Shown one piece after another: positions 23,762-34,957 of a stretch of 64,000 bases of DNA. Position 1 is the first letter of the stretch; each line of letters starts with the position of its first letter. Under the pieces are notes generated by a model. The model was given only the letters and a program-made list of their open reading frames with translations. It was not told the DNA's origin and searched no databases. The translations under genes and the position numbers were made by a program. Source of the DNA: Dryomyza anilis (Eukaryota; Arthropoda; Insecta; Diptera; Dryomyzidae); the NCBI GenBank assembly GCA_951804985.1, contig OX638135.1, positions 69,865,303 through 69,929,302 on the forward strand. The letters are read 5' to 3'.

Positions 23762-23886
23762 TGGTGAAGTAGAACGCTTTCCCGTAAAATTCTCCACGTA
23801 GAATTCATCCCGGTAGAATTGTTCCCGGTAGAATTCTTTCCCGTAGAATTCTTCCCCGTAGAGTTTTTCCCAGTAGAAGTTTTGGT
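23762..23886. repeat. 15-bp minisatellite of CCCGGTAGAATTCTT type in F1
   Basis: About eight diverged 15-bp units of the form TTCCCGGTAGAATTC (TTCCCGTAGAATTCT, TTCCCAGTAGAAGTT). The same array occurs in F2 at about 27050-27205. It directly abuts the second 15-bp minisatellite. Confidence 0.75.
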
Positions 23887-24400
23887 GTGGTGGGTTTTAA
23901 TGTGGTGAGTTTCGGTGTGGTGAGTTTAGGTGTGGTAAATTTTGGAGTGGTGAGTTTTAGTGTGGTTAGTTCTGGTCTGGTGAGTTTTAGTGTGGTGAGT
24001 TTTAGTGTGGTGAATTTTAGTGTGGTGAGTTTAAGTGTGGTGATTTTTCGTGTGGCGAGTTTTAGTGTGGTGAATTATAGTGTGGTTGGGTTTTAGTGTG
24101 GTGAATTTTAATGTGGCGTGTTTTAGTGTGGCGTTTTTTAGTGTGGCGAGTACATTAAAACTGAATTTTATTGTGGTGAGTTTTAGTGTGATGAATTTTA
24201 TTGTGGTGAGTTTTAGTGTAGTAAATTTTAGTGTGGTGAGTTTTAGTGTAGTGAGTTTTAGTGTGGTGAGTTTTAGTGTGGTGAGTTTTAATGTAGTGAA
24301 ATTTTAGTGTGGTGACTTTTAGTGTGGTGAATTTTAGTGTGGTGAATTTAAGGGTGAATTTTAGTGTGGTGAGTTTTAGTTTGGATAGTTTTAGTGTGGT
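23887..24400. repeat. 15-bp AGTTTTAGTGTGGTG minisatellite in F1
   Basis: About 34 diverged copies of AGTTTTAGTGTGGTG. Because the period is a multiple of three, open frames read (SFSVV)n on the plus strand and (TTLKL)n on the minus strand. I regard these as repeat artefacts. The array matches the larger one at 27205-28640 in F2. Confidence 0.9.
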
Positions 24401-24748
24401 GAGTTTGTTTTTCTTTTTCTTTCCTTTTTTTTGTTTTTCAATTAGTTTGGATTGTGGTTTTATGTCATTGGTTTTGTTTTTGTTTTGTTCTTTTGCTTTT
24501 TTGTTTTTAATTTTTTTTTTGTATTTGAGTTTTTTGTTTCAATTTCGTAGCTGGTGAAAGTGCCGAGTTATATCGTATTGAAAGTTTAGGTTGTATGGGA
24601 GGTGCCACGCCTCTTTGTCCAATCCCGCCCATATATAGCCTATCATTCCTTCTGTGGTAAAAATTTCAAGAAAATCGGATCAGCCGTTTAGACGGAGAAG
24701 CGGAACAAACGTACAAACGAACAAACAGATTTATTATATTAATAGGAT

Positions 24749-25490
24749 ATAATTTTCGTATAATATATAATTGTTCATGTAACATGGCGTGTGTTAAATG
24801 ATTGATTTTAAAATACTTAAATTACTTGAAATATAGTGTGCACATTATTTGAAGTATTACTATTTAGTGTAGTACTAGATTTTATTAACATAGTGTAATT
24901 TTAGTGTAATTATGTATTTAGCCCAATGGCTAAGATCGTCGTCTTATATGCGGAGGGAGACAATGCGGCGGATTCAATCCCCCTTCAATGCTCAAAAATG
25001 AAAAAAATATTATTTCATATAATTTTATTTTTAAATATATATGTACATAGAATATATTGCACATTGCATATACATATATATTATTTAAAATTTTCTCAAG
25101 AATTGTTGAATTTATTATCTATACATATTTTTTTTCTTTAACTGTGTTAATTTAGTTTAAAAATTTATTTAATTTCCAATACAAATTTAAATTTCCAAAA
25201 CAAAATAATATGTTAGATAAAAATTAAAATAAATTAATTAATTTTTTTTTTTTAATTTTAATTCCCCTTATTTTTTTCATATATTTTTTCCTTTTTTTTT
25301 TCTTTAAAAAAATATAATAGTTAATATCTGTTATTTATAAATTTTTTCTCTTATTTTTTTTCTCTATAATTTTTTTTCTTCTCTTCTTATTTTCTTCTCC
25401 TTTTTTTTCTTTTCTTATTTTCTTCCTTTTTTGTTTCTTCTCTTTAATTAAAATGTTCATACCTCCTTCTTAATTAAAATGTTCTCCTAT
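24749..25490. other. AT-rich DNA with a tRNA-like segment, between F1 and mini-me copy B
   Basis: The unmobilised sequence is part of the gypsy 1 interior. At 24902-24990 it holds a tRNA-like stretch (annotated separately). From about 25140 it is T-rich, with CTTTTTTTT and AATTTTAATTCCCC words that recur at 26190-26460. No gene seen. Confidence 0.5.
24902..24990 (+). other. tRNA-like segment, possible SINE head
   Basis: TAGCCCAATGGCTAAGA resembles a pol III A box (TRGCNNARYNGG) and, about 40 bp later, GGATTCAATCCC resembles a B box with a plausible T-arm (GGCGG/CCCCC, one mismatch). The anticodon arm does not pair well, so this is not a functional tRNA gene. A tRNA-derived SINE remnant is the simplest reading. 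Confidence 0.35.
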
Positions 25491-26182
25491 TTATACCCTA
25501 CACTAAGAGTGAAAGGGTATATTCAGTTTGGTACGCCGTTTGTAACACCCAGAAGGAAGCATCTCCGGTATGGAAAAGTACATATATTCTTGATCAGCAT
25601 GACCTCCTGAGTCGATTTAGCGATGTCCGTCTGTCTGTCCGGCTGTCTGTCTGTATGTCTGTCTGTCTGTCTGTCTGTCTGTTGAAATTCCTACTACTTT
25701 TAAAATTGAAGAGCTAGATAAATTGGCGAGATCGGTCTATTGTGACCTATGATCCGACCACTTATGTTCAAATACCTCATATAAAATGTACATATAAAGA
25801 TCAATTTTTATGTATACGTGCTTAGGTAAACTTTTTTGGTCAAATATATATTGATATCATGCTCAAATACATGATAATAATGTTTTCCGGCGAAAAGACT
25901 TGTGGTTCACAAGTCACAAAAAAAAAATCGAAATTCGGTACACCTACCCATTTGTAAACATGGGTATCAAATGAATGGAAATTCTTCAGCGATTGAATGT
26001 TTGTAGTTATTTTCAGGATTCGTATACCCTGGTGACCTATATATCACTTTGAATGGTAACCACACATATGTGTAGGGTATTTATAGTCGGCTTAGACCGA
26101 CTATAATTTTGATAATCCTAACTATCATAATTACACCTACTTTAAAATTTCCCATGTGATCTAACCTTCCCAACTGGTTTTA
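25491..26182 (-). mobile_element. mini-me/DINE-like element, copy B
   Basis: Reverse-orientation copy running from TTATACCCTACACTAAGAGT to CTTCCCAACTGGTTTTA. The (GTCT)n tract lies at 25625-25681, next to the core GAGTCGATTTAGCGATGTCC. The stem-loop TATAGTCGG/CCGACTATA is near 26082-26105. It lacks the ~50-bp block around GTAGGTATATTAGTAATCTA found in copies A and C. Inserted in gypsy 1 between F1 and F2. Confidence 0.7.
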
Positions 26183-26840
26183 ACTTTAGTTCCATTTTTT
26201 TCATATATATATTTTTTTATTTCTTTTTTTTTAATTCTTTAAAAATTTAATTGTTAATATTATTTTTTTTTGTCTTCTTTTTTTTATTCTCTTTTTTTTC
26301 TTTTTAATAAAAATTTGTATCCCTCTTTTTTTTTTAATTTTAATTCCCCAATTTTTTTTTCTTGTTTATTATATTTTTTTTTCATATTTTTCTTTTTTTT
26401 TCATCTCTTCTTATTATATTTTTTTTTCACTTTTTTTTTCTTTAAAATTTAAAAATTCTTAAAAAAAAAAATAATATTTAATACCTATATATATATATTC
26501 TCCATTTTATTTATACTAACATGTTTCCTCTTTTTTTTTCGATTTAATTATTAAAACTTTTGTTTTTTAATTTTAACTGCACTAAATATTTTAATGCATA
26601 AATCGCTTTTTTTTTTAATTTTAAATTCTTTGCTTTTATTTATTACCTGTTTTTTTTACATTTTATTTATTCTACTAATATATTTTTTTTTGTTCCCATT
26701 TTTGTAATTTTAACTGTACTAAATATTTATATATCTCTCTTTTTTTTAATTTTAATACTAACTGATATTTTTCTTCTTCTTTAAGAAATTTAAATTATTA
26801 TAAGTAAGTTCTTCAAATTCATTTAAAATTTATTTGTTAT
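26183..26840. other. T-rich low-complexity DNA
   Basis: Runs of 6-10 T with interspersed AATTTTAATT and TTCTTTAAAA words form diverged direct repeats of 25240-25400. No gene seen. The open frame at 26270-26452 is Phe-rich low complexity. Confidence 0.6.
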
Positions 26841-27204
26841 AGCTGGACCCGTGCACGACTCGTGCCAAGATTTTCTGAATTCAAAGATATGGAGCAATTT
26901 TATTAATATAAAAAACATTTTATTATTTATATGAGGGGCCCGTGCTTAGCTGTTGAAATTTTTTTATTGGTTTTATAAATGTGGTAACCAAATAATTCTC
27001 CGCCAAAACAACTTTTCTCAAAGACAATTTTTTCTCAGACTGCGCTTCTCCGCAGAATTATTTCCAGTAGAAATCTTCCCCGTAAAATCCACATAGAACG
27101 CTTTCCCGTAGAATTCACAAAGTAGAATTCATCCCGGTAGAATTGTTCCCGGTAAAATTCTTTCCCGTAGAATTCTTCCCCGTAGAGTTTTTCCCAGTAG
27201 AAGT

Positions 27205-28640
27205 TTTAGTGTGGTGGGTTTTAATGTAGTAAGTTTCGGTGTGGTGAGTTTAGATGTGGTGAATTTTGGAGTGGTGAGTTTAATTGTGGTTAGTTTTGGT
27301 TTGGTGAGTTTTAGTGTGGTGAATTTGAGTGTGGTGAGTTTAAGTGTGGTGTTTTTAAGTGTGGTGAGTTTTAGTGTGGTCAATTATAGTGTGGTGGGTT
27401 TTAGTGTGGTGAATTTTAATGTGGCGTGTTTTAGTGTGGTGAATTTTATTGTGGTGAGTTTTAGTGTGATGAATTTTAAAATGATGAATTTTATTGTGGT
27501 GAGTTTTAGTGTAGTGAATTTTAGGGTGGTGAGTTTTGTGTGGTTAATTATAGTGTGGTGGATTTAAGTGCGGTGAGTTTTAGTGTGGTGAGTTTTAGTG
27601 TATCGAAATTTAAGTTTAGTGAGTTTTAATGTGGTGAGTTTAAAAGTGGTGAATTTTAATGTGGTGAAATTTTAGTGTAGTGAGTTTTAGTGTGGTGAGT
27701 TTTAGTGTGGTGAAATTTTAGTGTGGTGAGTTTAAGTGTGGTGAATTTTAGTGTGTTGAATTTTTGTGTGGTGAGTTTTAGTGGTGAGTTTTAGTGTGGT
27801 GAGTTTTAGTGTGGTAAGTTTTAGTGTGGTGATTTTTGGTATGGTGAGTTTAAGTGTGGTGAGTTTTAGTGTTGTGAATTTTAGTGCGGTGAGTTTTAGT
27901 GTGGCGACATTTGAGTGTAGTGAGTTTTAGTGTGGTGAGTTTTAGTGTGGTGAGTTTTAATGTGGTGAAATTTTAGTGTGGTGAGTTTTAGTGTGGTGAA
28001 TTTTAGTGTGGTGAGTTATAGTGTGGTGAAATTTTAGTGTGGTGAGTTTTAGTGTGGTGAAATTTTAGTGTGGTTGGTTTTAGTGTGTTGAATTTTTGTG
28101 TGGTGAGTTTAAGTGTGGTGAGTGTCAGTGTGGTGAGTTTAAGTGTGGTGAGTTTTAGTGTGGTGAGTTTTAGTGTGGTGAGTTTTAGTGTGGTGAGTTT
28201 TAGTGTGGTGAGTTTTTGTGTGGTGAGTTTTAGTTTGGTGAGTTTTAGTGTGGTGAGTTTTAGTGTGGTGAGTTTTGGGGTGCTGAGTTTTAGTGTGTTG
28301 AATTTTTGTGTGGTGAGTTTAAGTGTGGTGAGTTTTAGTGTGGTGAGTTTTAGTGTGGTGAGTTTAAGTGTGGTGAGTTTTAGTGTGGTGAGTTTTAGTG
28401 TGGTGAGTTTTTGTGTGGTGAGTTTTAGTGTGGTGAGTTTTAGTGTGGTGAGTTTTTGTGTGGTGAGTTTTAGTGTGGTGAGTTTTAGTGTGTTGAGTTT
28501 TAGTGTGGTGAATTTTAGTGTGGTGAGTTTTAGTGTGGTGAATTATAGTGTGGTGGGTTTTAGTGTGGTTAATTTAAGGGTGAATTTTATTGTGGTGAGT
28601 TTTAGTTTGGTTAGTTTTAGTGTGGTGACTTTGTTTTTCT
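27205..28640. repeat. 15-bp AGTTTTAGTGTGGTG minisatellite array in F2 (~95 units)
   Basis: About 1.4 kb of diverged 15-bp units AGTTTTAGTGTGGTG, most homogeneous at 28140-28560. The period keeps frames open for 240 codons on the plus strand as (SFSVV)n. No start context, composition or relatives suggest a real protein. The array is about 2.5 times longer than the one in F1. Confidence 0.92.
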
Positions 28641-28699
28641 TTTTCTTTCCTTTTTTTGTTTTTTATTTAGTTTGGATTGTGGTTTTATGTGATTGGTTT

Positions 28700-29303
28700 T
28701 GTTTTTGTATTTTTGCTTTTGTTTTGTGTTGTGCTTTTGCTTTTTTGTTTTTAATTTTTTTTTTTGTATTTAATTTTTTTTTTTGTATTTGAGTTTTTTG
28801 TTTCATGTTCGTAGCTGGTGAAAGTGCCGAGTTATATCGTGTTTAGGTTGCATGGGAGTTGCCACGCCTCTTTGTCCAATCCCGCCCATATATAGCCTAT
28901 CATTCCTTCCAGACCATACCGCATCTGTGGTAAAAATTTCAAAACAATCGGATCAGCCGTTTAGACGGAGAGGCGGAACAAATGTGATTGCTTTTGTTTT
29001 TGTATTTTTGCTTTTGTTTTGTTTTGTTTCGTGCTTTTGCTTTTTTTTATTTTTTTTTTTGTATTTGAGTTTTTTGTTTCATGTTCGTAGCTGGTGAAAG
29101 TGCCGAGTTATATCGTATTGAAAGTTTAGGTTGTATGGGAGGTGCCACGCCTCATTGTCCAATCCCGCCCATATATAGCCTATCATTCCTTCCAGACCAT
29201 ACCGCATCTGTGATAAAAATTTCAAGAAAATCGGATCAGCCGTTTAGACGGAGAAGCGGAACAAACGTACAAACGAACAAACAGATTTATTATATTAATA
29301 GGA
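28700..29303. repeat. Tandem duplication of the F2 right end (~290 bp)
   Basis: The T/G-rich stretch TTTGCTTTTGTTTTGT plus CGTAGCTGGTGAAAGTGCCG, CCACGCCTC and the GATCAGCCGTTTAGACGGAG block occurs twice in direct order. The first copy stops after GCGGAACAAA; only the second has the terminal ACAAACAGATTTATTATATT. Confidence 0.8.
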
Positions 29304-29304
29304 T

Positions 29305-30029
29305 ATTCAAACTTATTCAAATTGAATTATATTAATATACAAAAGTACCAATGATTTCTCTGCATGTAAAAAAATATAATTAGAATTGCGATTTTTTATC
29401 TAAACATGTTTAATATTTTATTATATTATTTTTGTGTACTTATAAATATAAGTCACATTATATGAAACTTCCTACTGGCATGACGGTAAAATTCAATTAT
29501 ATTTATTTGCATTGTTTATGGTATCAAAAAAAACTGCAATATCAGCATTTATATGTCAGCTATTAACGCTTGCTTAGTTTATGATATACACACGTTCGTA
29601 CAAATTGCATATGTGCTTCAGCATGAAACACTTGGGGGAATGACCCTTTTCAAGGTTTCAAGATTAATATAGGTCAGTAATGCAATTGTTGGTTTTGCAT
29701 TATCTGTATTGAATTCGACAATTTTATGACTAACAATGATTTAATTTTAAATGAATGCAATTGGTTGCATGTGCTTAATTTATTTCTTTTCTCAATTGAT
29801 GATTAACTAACTTTAAAATTATAAGTTATTTTCCTAAAATAGTTATATACATATTTTTTTATTTTTTATTACTAAATTATTGTTTTTAATATGTCCTATG
29901 TTTTTTATTTTTTTTTTATTAAATTTTTTCTTTCGTTTGTTACTTACTGTTTTCCTAAACTATTTATATTTATTTCTTCCTCTAAATGACAATTTATAAT
30001 ATTTTTAGTTTTAACGGCATACACTATTT
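29305..30029. other. Gypsy 1 interior downstream of pol, AT-rich, no gene
   Basis: After the integrase C-terminus (minus strand) no further coding frame is recognisable. This is a second place where an env gene might have lain. It contains only AT-rich DNA and short T runs. Confidence 0.5.
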
Positions 30030-31125
30030 GTGATATGCCTTCAACAAATTATTGTGAATTTTCTTATCTTTGTTTTTGATCAATATCGTCGTGGTGACTG
30101 GCCCACTTCCCTCTACGACCACGTAGGGTCCCTTCCAAATTGGAGAGAACTTATTCTTCCTAGTTTGGTTTTTTATTAGAACCATGTGGCGTGGTTTGAA
30201 TTGTATAGGGTTGAGGTTCTTTTCGTATTATTTTTTCGACACCTCCTTGGCCCTACATTGATTTTGCCTGACGATCTCGTGTGATCGCTGCATTTGGTTC
30301 TTTAGTACCTTATTGTAGTCTTCTGCGTTATACAAAGGTGAACATTTACACTTTAAATTCGTAGGCATGTCGAAGTCAAACCCGTACAACGTACGGAATG
30401 GTGTTTGACCCGTCGCCATAACACCGTCTTATTATAAACATGCATTGCAGAATTTAACCAATGGTCCCAGTTTGACCCATCCTCTTAAGCAAAACTACGT
30501 AAATATTCAGCTAGTGGACGATAACTTCGTTCCAATGACCCATTAGCCTGTGGATGATAGGGTGTTATATGTAATTTTTTAATTCCTAACAATTTACATA
30601 TATCCGAAAATAGTTTGGAACGAAGTTCGATCCATTGTCTGTTACCAATACTTTGGCTATATTGTGACGAGTAACTATTTCGTTGAAGAATGCTTTTGCT
30701 ACGGTGTTGGCTTCCGCATCGGGTATAGCCACACAGCACATAAATTTAGAAAAATCGTCCTGAAACGTTAAGATGTATTTATTCCCTGAAATGGTTTCAG
30801 ACAGGGTATTCTACCAGGTCCATGTACACTTTGTCAACGTGTCTGACTGGCGTATCAGTTACAACCATTGGCATCTTCGTCAGGCTTGAACTCTTGTTTA
30901 CCTGGAATTTTGAACAATTTTTCATATAATCCTTTATTTGCTTCTGCATACCCTTTTATCGGTACTGTTGCCGAATTCTTAAAAATGTTTTTACGCCACC
31001 TTGGTGACCACCTAACGATGAATAGTGAAAATCTTTAATTACCGTCTCTATGTCCCGAGGTTCAGTTAGAATTATTATATTGTCATTTCCTTTATTACCA
31101 AATCGTCAGGATCGCATTCTGACTG
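30030..31125 (-). pseudogene. Ty3/gypsy element 1: integrase
   Basis: Minus-strand integrase. The zinc-binding region has HYSSLGGHQGGVKTFLRIRQ near 30965-31040, with the distal CxxC changed to CSKF near 30905. The core has YMDLVEY near 30810, VTDNGSNF near 30630-30650 and YHPQANGSLERSYRPLAEYL near 30500-30560, so all three DDE residues remain visible, although in different frames. The C-terminal part (30228-30419) has MATGQTPFRTLYGFDFDMPT and, further on, FSPIWKGPYVVVEGSGP near 30085-30150. Frameshifts and stops near 30485, 30780 and 30228 make it inactive. It lies directly after RNase H as in Ty3/gypsy pol. Confidence 0.82.
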
Positions 31126-31129
31126 TTTC

Positions 31130-32530
31130 TTATCGTCTTCCTTGTCTCTTTTCATGGTTTTTGAAAGTTTGTACTACAACTACTTTTTCAGTATTATGCG
31201 GTATGCGACTAAGCGCATCAGTGTTTAAATTACTTTTTCCCGGTTTATAATGAATTTCGAAATCGTATTCCGATAATTTGTGTCGGAAACGCGCAAGACG
31301 TGATGTCTGATCTTTTAAGTTTGCTATACCCTTTAGGGGCTGATGATCTGTATAAATTTTAAATGGTCTTCCCAAAAGATATGCCCTAAAATTTTTTGGT
31401 GCCCATACAATTGTTAAAAATTCTTTTTTTATAGTAGAGTAGCGTGTTTCCGCATCGTTAAGAGACCTACTGGCAAACGCGATCGGACGGTCGTTTCCAA
31501 CTTCACCTTGCGAAAGAACCGCGCCAATTGCTTCGTTACTGGCGTCTGTCGTGAGCAAAAAGGGTTCGTTAAAATCCGGATACGCTAGTATGGGTGGTGA
31601 CATAATTGCCTCTTTAAGTTTAAAAGTGAATTTTGACAATTGTCATTCCATGAACTTAGCGTCCTTTTTAAGCAAACAGTTTATTGGTAATGACAGTTTC
31701 GCCATACCTCCTATACATTTTCTGTAATAATTAATTAAGCCTAAAAATGCTTGAACGTCCTTCCTATTTTTCGGAACTAGAATATTTTTTACACACTCTT
31801 CTTTGGCTGGGTCTGGTAGGGCACATAACTCAGAACACTTATGTCCTAAATATATAACCCCGCGTCGCAAAAACTGAAATTTCTCTGTATTTAATTTCAA
31901 ATTATGTTCTCTCAGCTTTTGCAAAACCTTGCAGAGCCTAGGCAAGTGTTCTGCTAAATTATTTCCATAAACCACTATGTCATCTAAATAAACGAAACAG
32001 TCAATACCCTGTAAACCTGTTAGTATGTGGTTCATTATCCTTTGAAAAGTGGCAGGTGCCCCAAGACCTGTACTGACCTGTACTGAAAGCAGTTTTTTCT
32101 TTGTCACTATCTTCAATTAGAACCTGATGGTAACCACTGGCTAAATCTAGTGTTGAAAAATACCGACTATGACCTAACTGGTCTAAAATCTCATCTATTC
32201 GTGGTATAGGAAATACCTGTTTGATGGTGACACCATTTAATTTTCGGAAATCTATTACCAGTCTCCATTTCTTATTGCCACCTTTTCGCCCTTTTATAAT
32301 GGGGAATTCCAAGGCGGCATGCTTGGTGAAATAATTCCATCGTCTAACATCTGCGATACTTGTCTATTATTCTCATTTCTATGCATATGAGGAAGTTTAT
32401 ACTGTTTTTGATTTATTCGTGGCTGATTCCATTGTGTGGGTATTTCATGTTTTAATATCGGAGTGAATGTTAATTCATCCCCTTCCAAATGAAAAACGTC
32501 ATGATATGACAAGCAAATATTTTGCAAAGA
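31130..32530 (-). pseudogene. Ty3/gypsy element 1: reverse transcriptase and RNase H
   Basis: RT begins in the frame 32294-32527 (LEGDELTFTPILKHEIPT). It continues with WRLVIDFRKLNGVTI, YFSTLDLASGYHQVLIE near 32110-32165 (first catalytic Asp) and CFVYLDDIVVYGNNLAEH near 31965-32010 (intact YLDD box). The connection has FLRRGVIYLGHKCSE and VQAFLGLINYYRKCI. RNase H occupies 31130-31639, with LLTTDASNEAIGAVLSQGEV, an intact catalytic Glu region (STIKKEFLTIVWA) and KIYTDHQPLKGI. Two or three frameshifts separate the blocks. Most catalytic residues survive, suggesting moderate age. Sequence style fits the 17.6/297-like Ty3/gypsy group. Confidence 0.88.
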
Positions 32531-32564
32531 TGCAACTTTTTCTTTATTTAATGATTTACATTTC

Positions 32565-33523
32565 CTAATAATCTATCAATTCTATTTTTATATTAACCGA
32601 GTTTATTGTATTTATTGTAGAACTCGCCTTTGTTGCTTCTTTATATTTGTTAAAATTTGAAAATTGTGGCTTGAAATTGCTATCAATGGTCACCTCCTTA
32701 TCGGTGGCATTTAAAATTGATGCATATACTCTATTTCCTCTAACGTTAGTTAAACTCTCTCCCAAATATACTCCTGGCTGAATTTCCTGTTTGTGCAACA
32801 AAACTATAGGAATTCTTGTTCTTAACGGCAGTTATACAACCATGGCTGTTCAGGGCTGTACCCTGATTTGTTGATTAAAATTAATATTTTCTATGTCTTG
32901 CAATGATTTTAATGGAAATTTAACATTTTATTTAACGCATTTATTATAGATCTGTTCCAGAGATTGTCACGCCCGACTATTCCATCTGCTGATACCCCTT
33001 GTTCAAGTGACACAACGTGTAGCGTTAAACTCAGGTTTTCTATGTGCTGAATCTTAGTTGAGCCTAAGGTTCTAACGCATCCACCAAAAGCACCACTCAG
33101 ATCTTTCTGAATATTTTTATTAAAATTCGGCAAATGTGCCATTCTATTTTCTTTAATCAGGCTGGCCTCAGCTCCAGAATCCACTAACAGAGTAAGTTTT
33201 CCATTCTTTGCTGCATTGCAAAGTACTTCAATGAACACATCACTCGTATCGCATATCTTGAAACACTCTCCATGCCGGTTAAATATTTTACGATGTATGC
33301 CTAATTGTGAAGCTAATTTCATTTTCCTCGACATAAATTTATTATTAACAATTGAAGACAATTTAATTTTACAAATCGTGCATTTATTATACACTTCTGA
33401 CGATAAAATGCACATAGCGCGAATAATAAAAAGAAATATTGAAATTAATTCATTGCAAATTATACTTGCCCCTGTACGGAATGTATTCACAGTCTTGCCA
33501 GACGTTTGATCTACAATTTCCAA
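32565..33523 (-). pseudogene. Ty3/gypsy element 1: aspartic protease and linker
   Basis: The frame 32909-33523 contains LTLLVDSGAEASLIKENRM near 33140-33195, a retroviral-type protease with the intact D-S-G-A active site, followed by GVSADGIVGRDNL. The next frame (32565-32801) has IQPGVYLGESLTNVRGNRVY and leads into RT, the same protease-linker-RT order as in gypsy 2. The N-terminal part of the 204-residue frame is unassigned and may include a frameshifted gag-pol junction. Confidence 0.8.
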
Positions 33524-33682
33524 ATTTTCAGGGCCCTTAATTACAACTTTCTTTTTATTGGATTTACTTTTGATTTTATTATTCTTGATTTTAATATTTT
33601 TAACTTCGGATTTTATTTGTTTTACTTTCTTTACTTCATTTGCTTCCTTTAAATTTTTGTTTATTTTTAATTTCCTTAATTC

Positions 33683-34871
33683 CTATATTTTGTTCATTTT
33701 TCGTGTTTTATTATTTAGTTCATTATATGTTTTTGTTGGAAGATTTCTATCTTCATTCATATGTATCTTCACTTTTTGTTCTTTATTTTCTTGATTACTT
33801 ATACTCTCTATTTGGCTTTTTTGTAGTTTTATACTACAAACTTCTACAACTTCCGGCCTAACTATATTACCTGTAGCTGATTCTATAATTTCTTCCGCAT
33901 AACAATTAGTTATTGTATGCCCTTTTCTATTATACCATGAGCATTTCATATTACTTGTATTATTTTTATTTGATTATTATTATCACCTTGTTGTGTATAA
34001 TTTGCAGGTGTATTCATATTTTTTATTTTATTATTTCCACATATCCAATTAGATTCGTGTCCATAAGTTTGACACTCTTTGCAAAAAGGCATATTTTTTC
34101 CATTCCAGCAATCTTACAAATGTCCTGATTTTTTACAAAAGGAACATATTGGAAATGTTCTCCCTATTTCGGAATTTATATCATCATTATTAATTACTTG
34201 TCCAAATTCATCTACTAACGATTTGCTTTGCTCATTGCTTTTTGAAAAAGTTTCTTCCTTAAAATTATAATTGTCCTGTTTCGACCATGGTTCTTGCTGC
34301 ATAACAGCTTCCACATTTAGAGCTTCATCTAACAATGCGCTTCATCTAATGTGTTTGACTTGCTACCAAACATTATAATTTTTATTGTTGGATTCCGAAC
34401 TCCAATTTTTAAAGAAGTCAGAACTGAATCCAACAACTCTAATCTGAACACGACATCAATACCTATGTTTTTTCTGTACTTTTTACTGGCGATCTCCAAT
34501 GCCATGAATTGTAATCCATATAACAGTCTGGCAAATGCCCTCAACTTTTCTCCACTATTTTGATATGTTTGTCTAATCTTTTGTAGTACTGAATGTAAGG
34601 AAACTACTACTAAGTATGTATTTTTTAGCAAATCGTATAAATTTTCTATTTTTTCGAAATTTCTTGACCATACTAAGTCATAAGCATTCCCATTCAATCG
34701 TAACCTAACGCATGTAATAAATGCATTATTCTCTGAATCTTGAATTCCAAGCTTCGCAGCTTTACAACCTTCAATAAATCTGTAAATTTCTGTTTTTAAT
34801 AATGGTGAATCCGTTCCAGAAAAGCAGGGAACCAAATAACGTACGAGTTTCAAAATATTTTCCGTATCCAT
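33683..34871 (-). pseudogene. Ty3/gypsy element 1: gag with zinc knuckles
   Basis: Starts at the ATG at 34871 (MDTENILKLVRYLVPCFSGT). A helical capsid domain follows (FIEGCKAAKLGIQDSENNAF, LDSVLTSLKIGVRNPTIKII) to 34329. The frame then shifts to 34114-34335, ending in a first CCHC-like knuckle, CSFCKKSGHL, which runs into a stop. Further knuckle residues appear near 34040-34100 and as CSWYNRKGHTITNC near 33905-33945, where a Cys is lost. A basic C-terminal tail runs to 33683. This is the structural protein forming virus-like particles. Stops show it is dead. Confidence 0.75.
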
Positions 34872-34957
34872 TTTGATTGTCGACAGTGTTATTTACTATT
34901 TCTTAATTTGTTTCGTGGTATATTTGTCCTTTGTTTACCTTTACTTATGACATTTTT

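Larger units (their letters stand above)
19358..24748 (-). mobile_element. Helitron-like minisatellite element F1, with LINE nested inside
   Basis: Repeated element sharing both ends with F2 (26841-29304). The left end is AGCTGGACCCGTGCACGACT; the right end is ACAAACAGATTTATTATATT followed by AATAGGA. Read on the minus strand it would start TCCTATTAATATAATAAATC and end with a GC-rich hairpin (GCACGA/TCGTGC) close to CAGCTAG. A TC start, a 3' hairpin and a CTAG-like end resemble Helitrons, but F2 ends CTAT rather than CTAG and no Rep/helicase is present, so the class is uncertain. The body contains two 15-bp minisatellites. A LOA-type LINE interrupts it between two AGTGCTT copies (19458-19464 and 23752-23758). 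Confidence 0.6.
26841..29304 (-). mobile_element. Helitron-like minisatellite element F2
   Basis: Second copy of the F family, without the LINE. Left end AGCTGGACCCGTGCACGACT (26841) and right end ATTATATTAATAGGA (to 29303). Internal order: short unique stretch, CCCGTAGAATTCTT minisatellite (about 27050-27205), AGTTTTAGTGTGGTG minisatellite (27205-28640), T/G-rich spacer, then the unit CGTAGCTGGTGAAAGTGCCG to CAGCCGTTTAGACGGAGA, which is duplicated (28800-28985 and 29080-29280). There is no coding capacity for transposition, so it is non-autonomous. Comparison with F1 shows exactly where the LINE entered F1. Confidence 0.6.

Noticed and set aside
24902..24990. A functional tRNA gene
   Set aside because: The anticodon arm does not pair and the acceptor stem is not evident. 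Only A/B-box-like words remain.
28070..28792. 240-codon open frame of (SFSVV)n
   Set aside because: It follows exactly from a 15-bp minisatellite with a period divisible by three. The opposite strand is open too, and no start context or domain is present.
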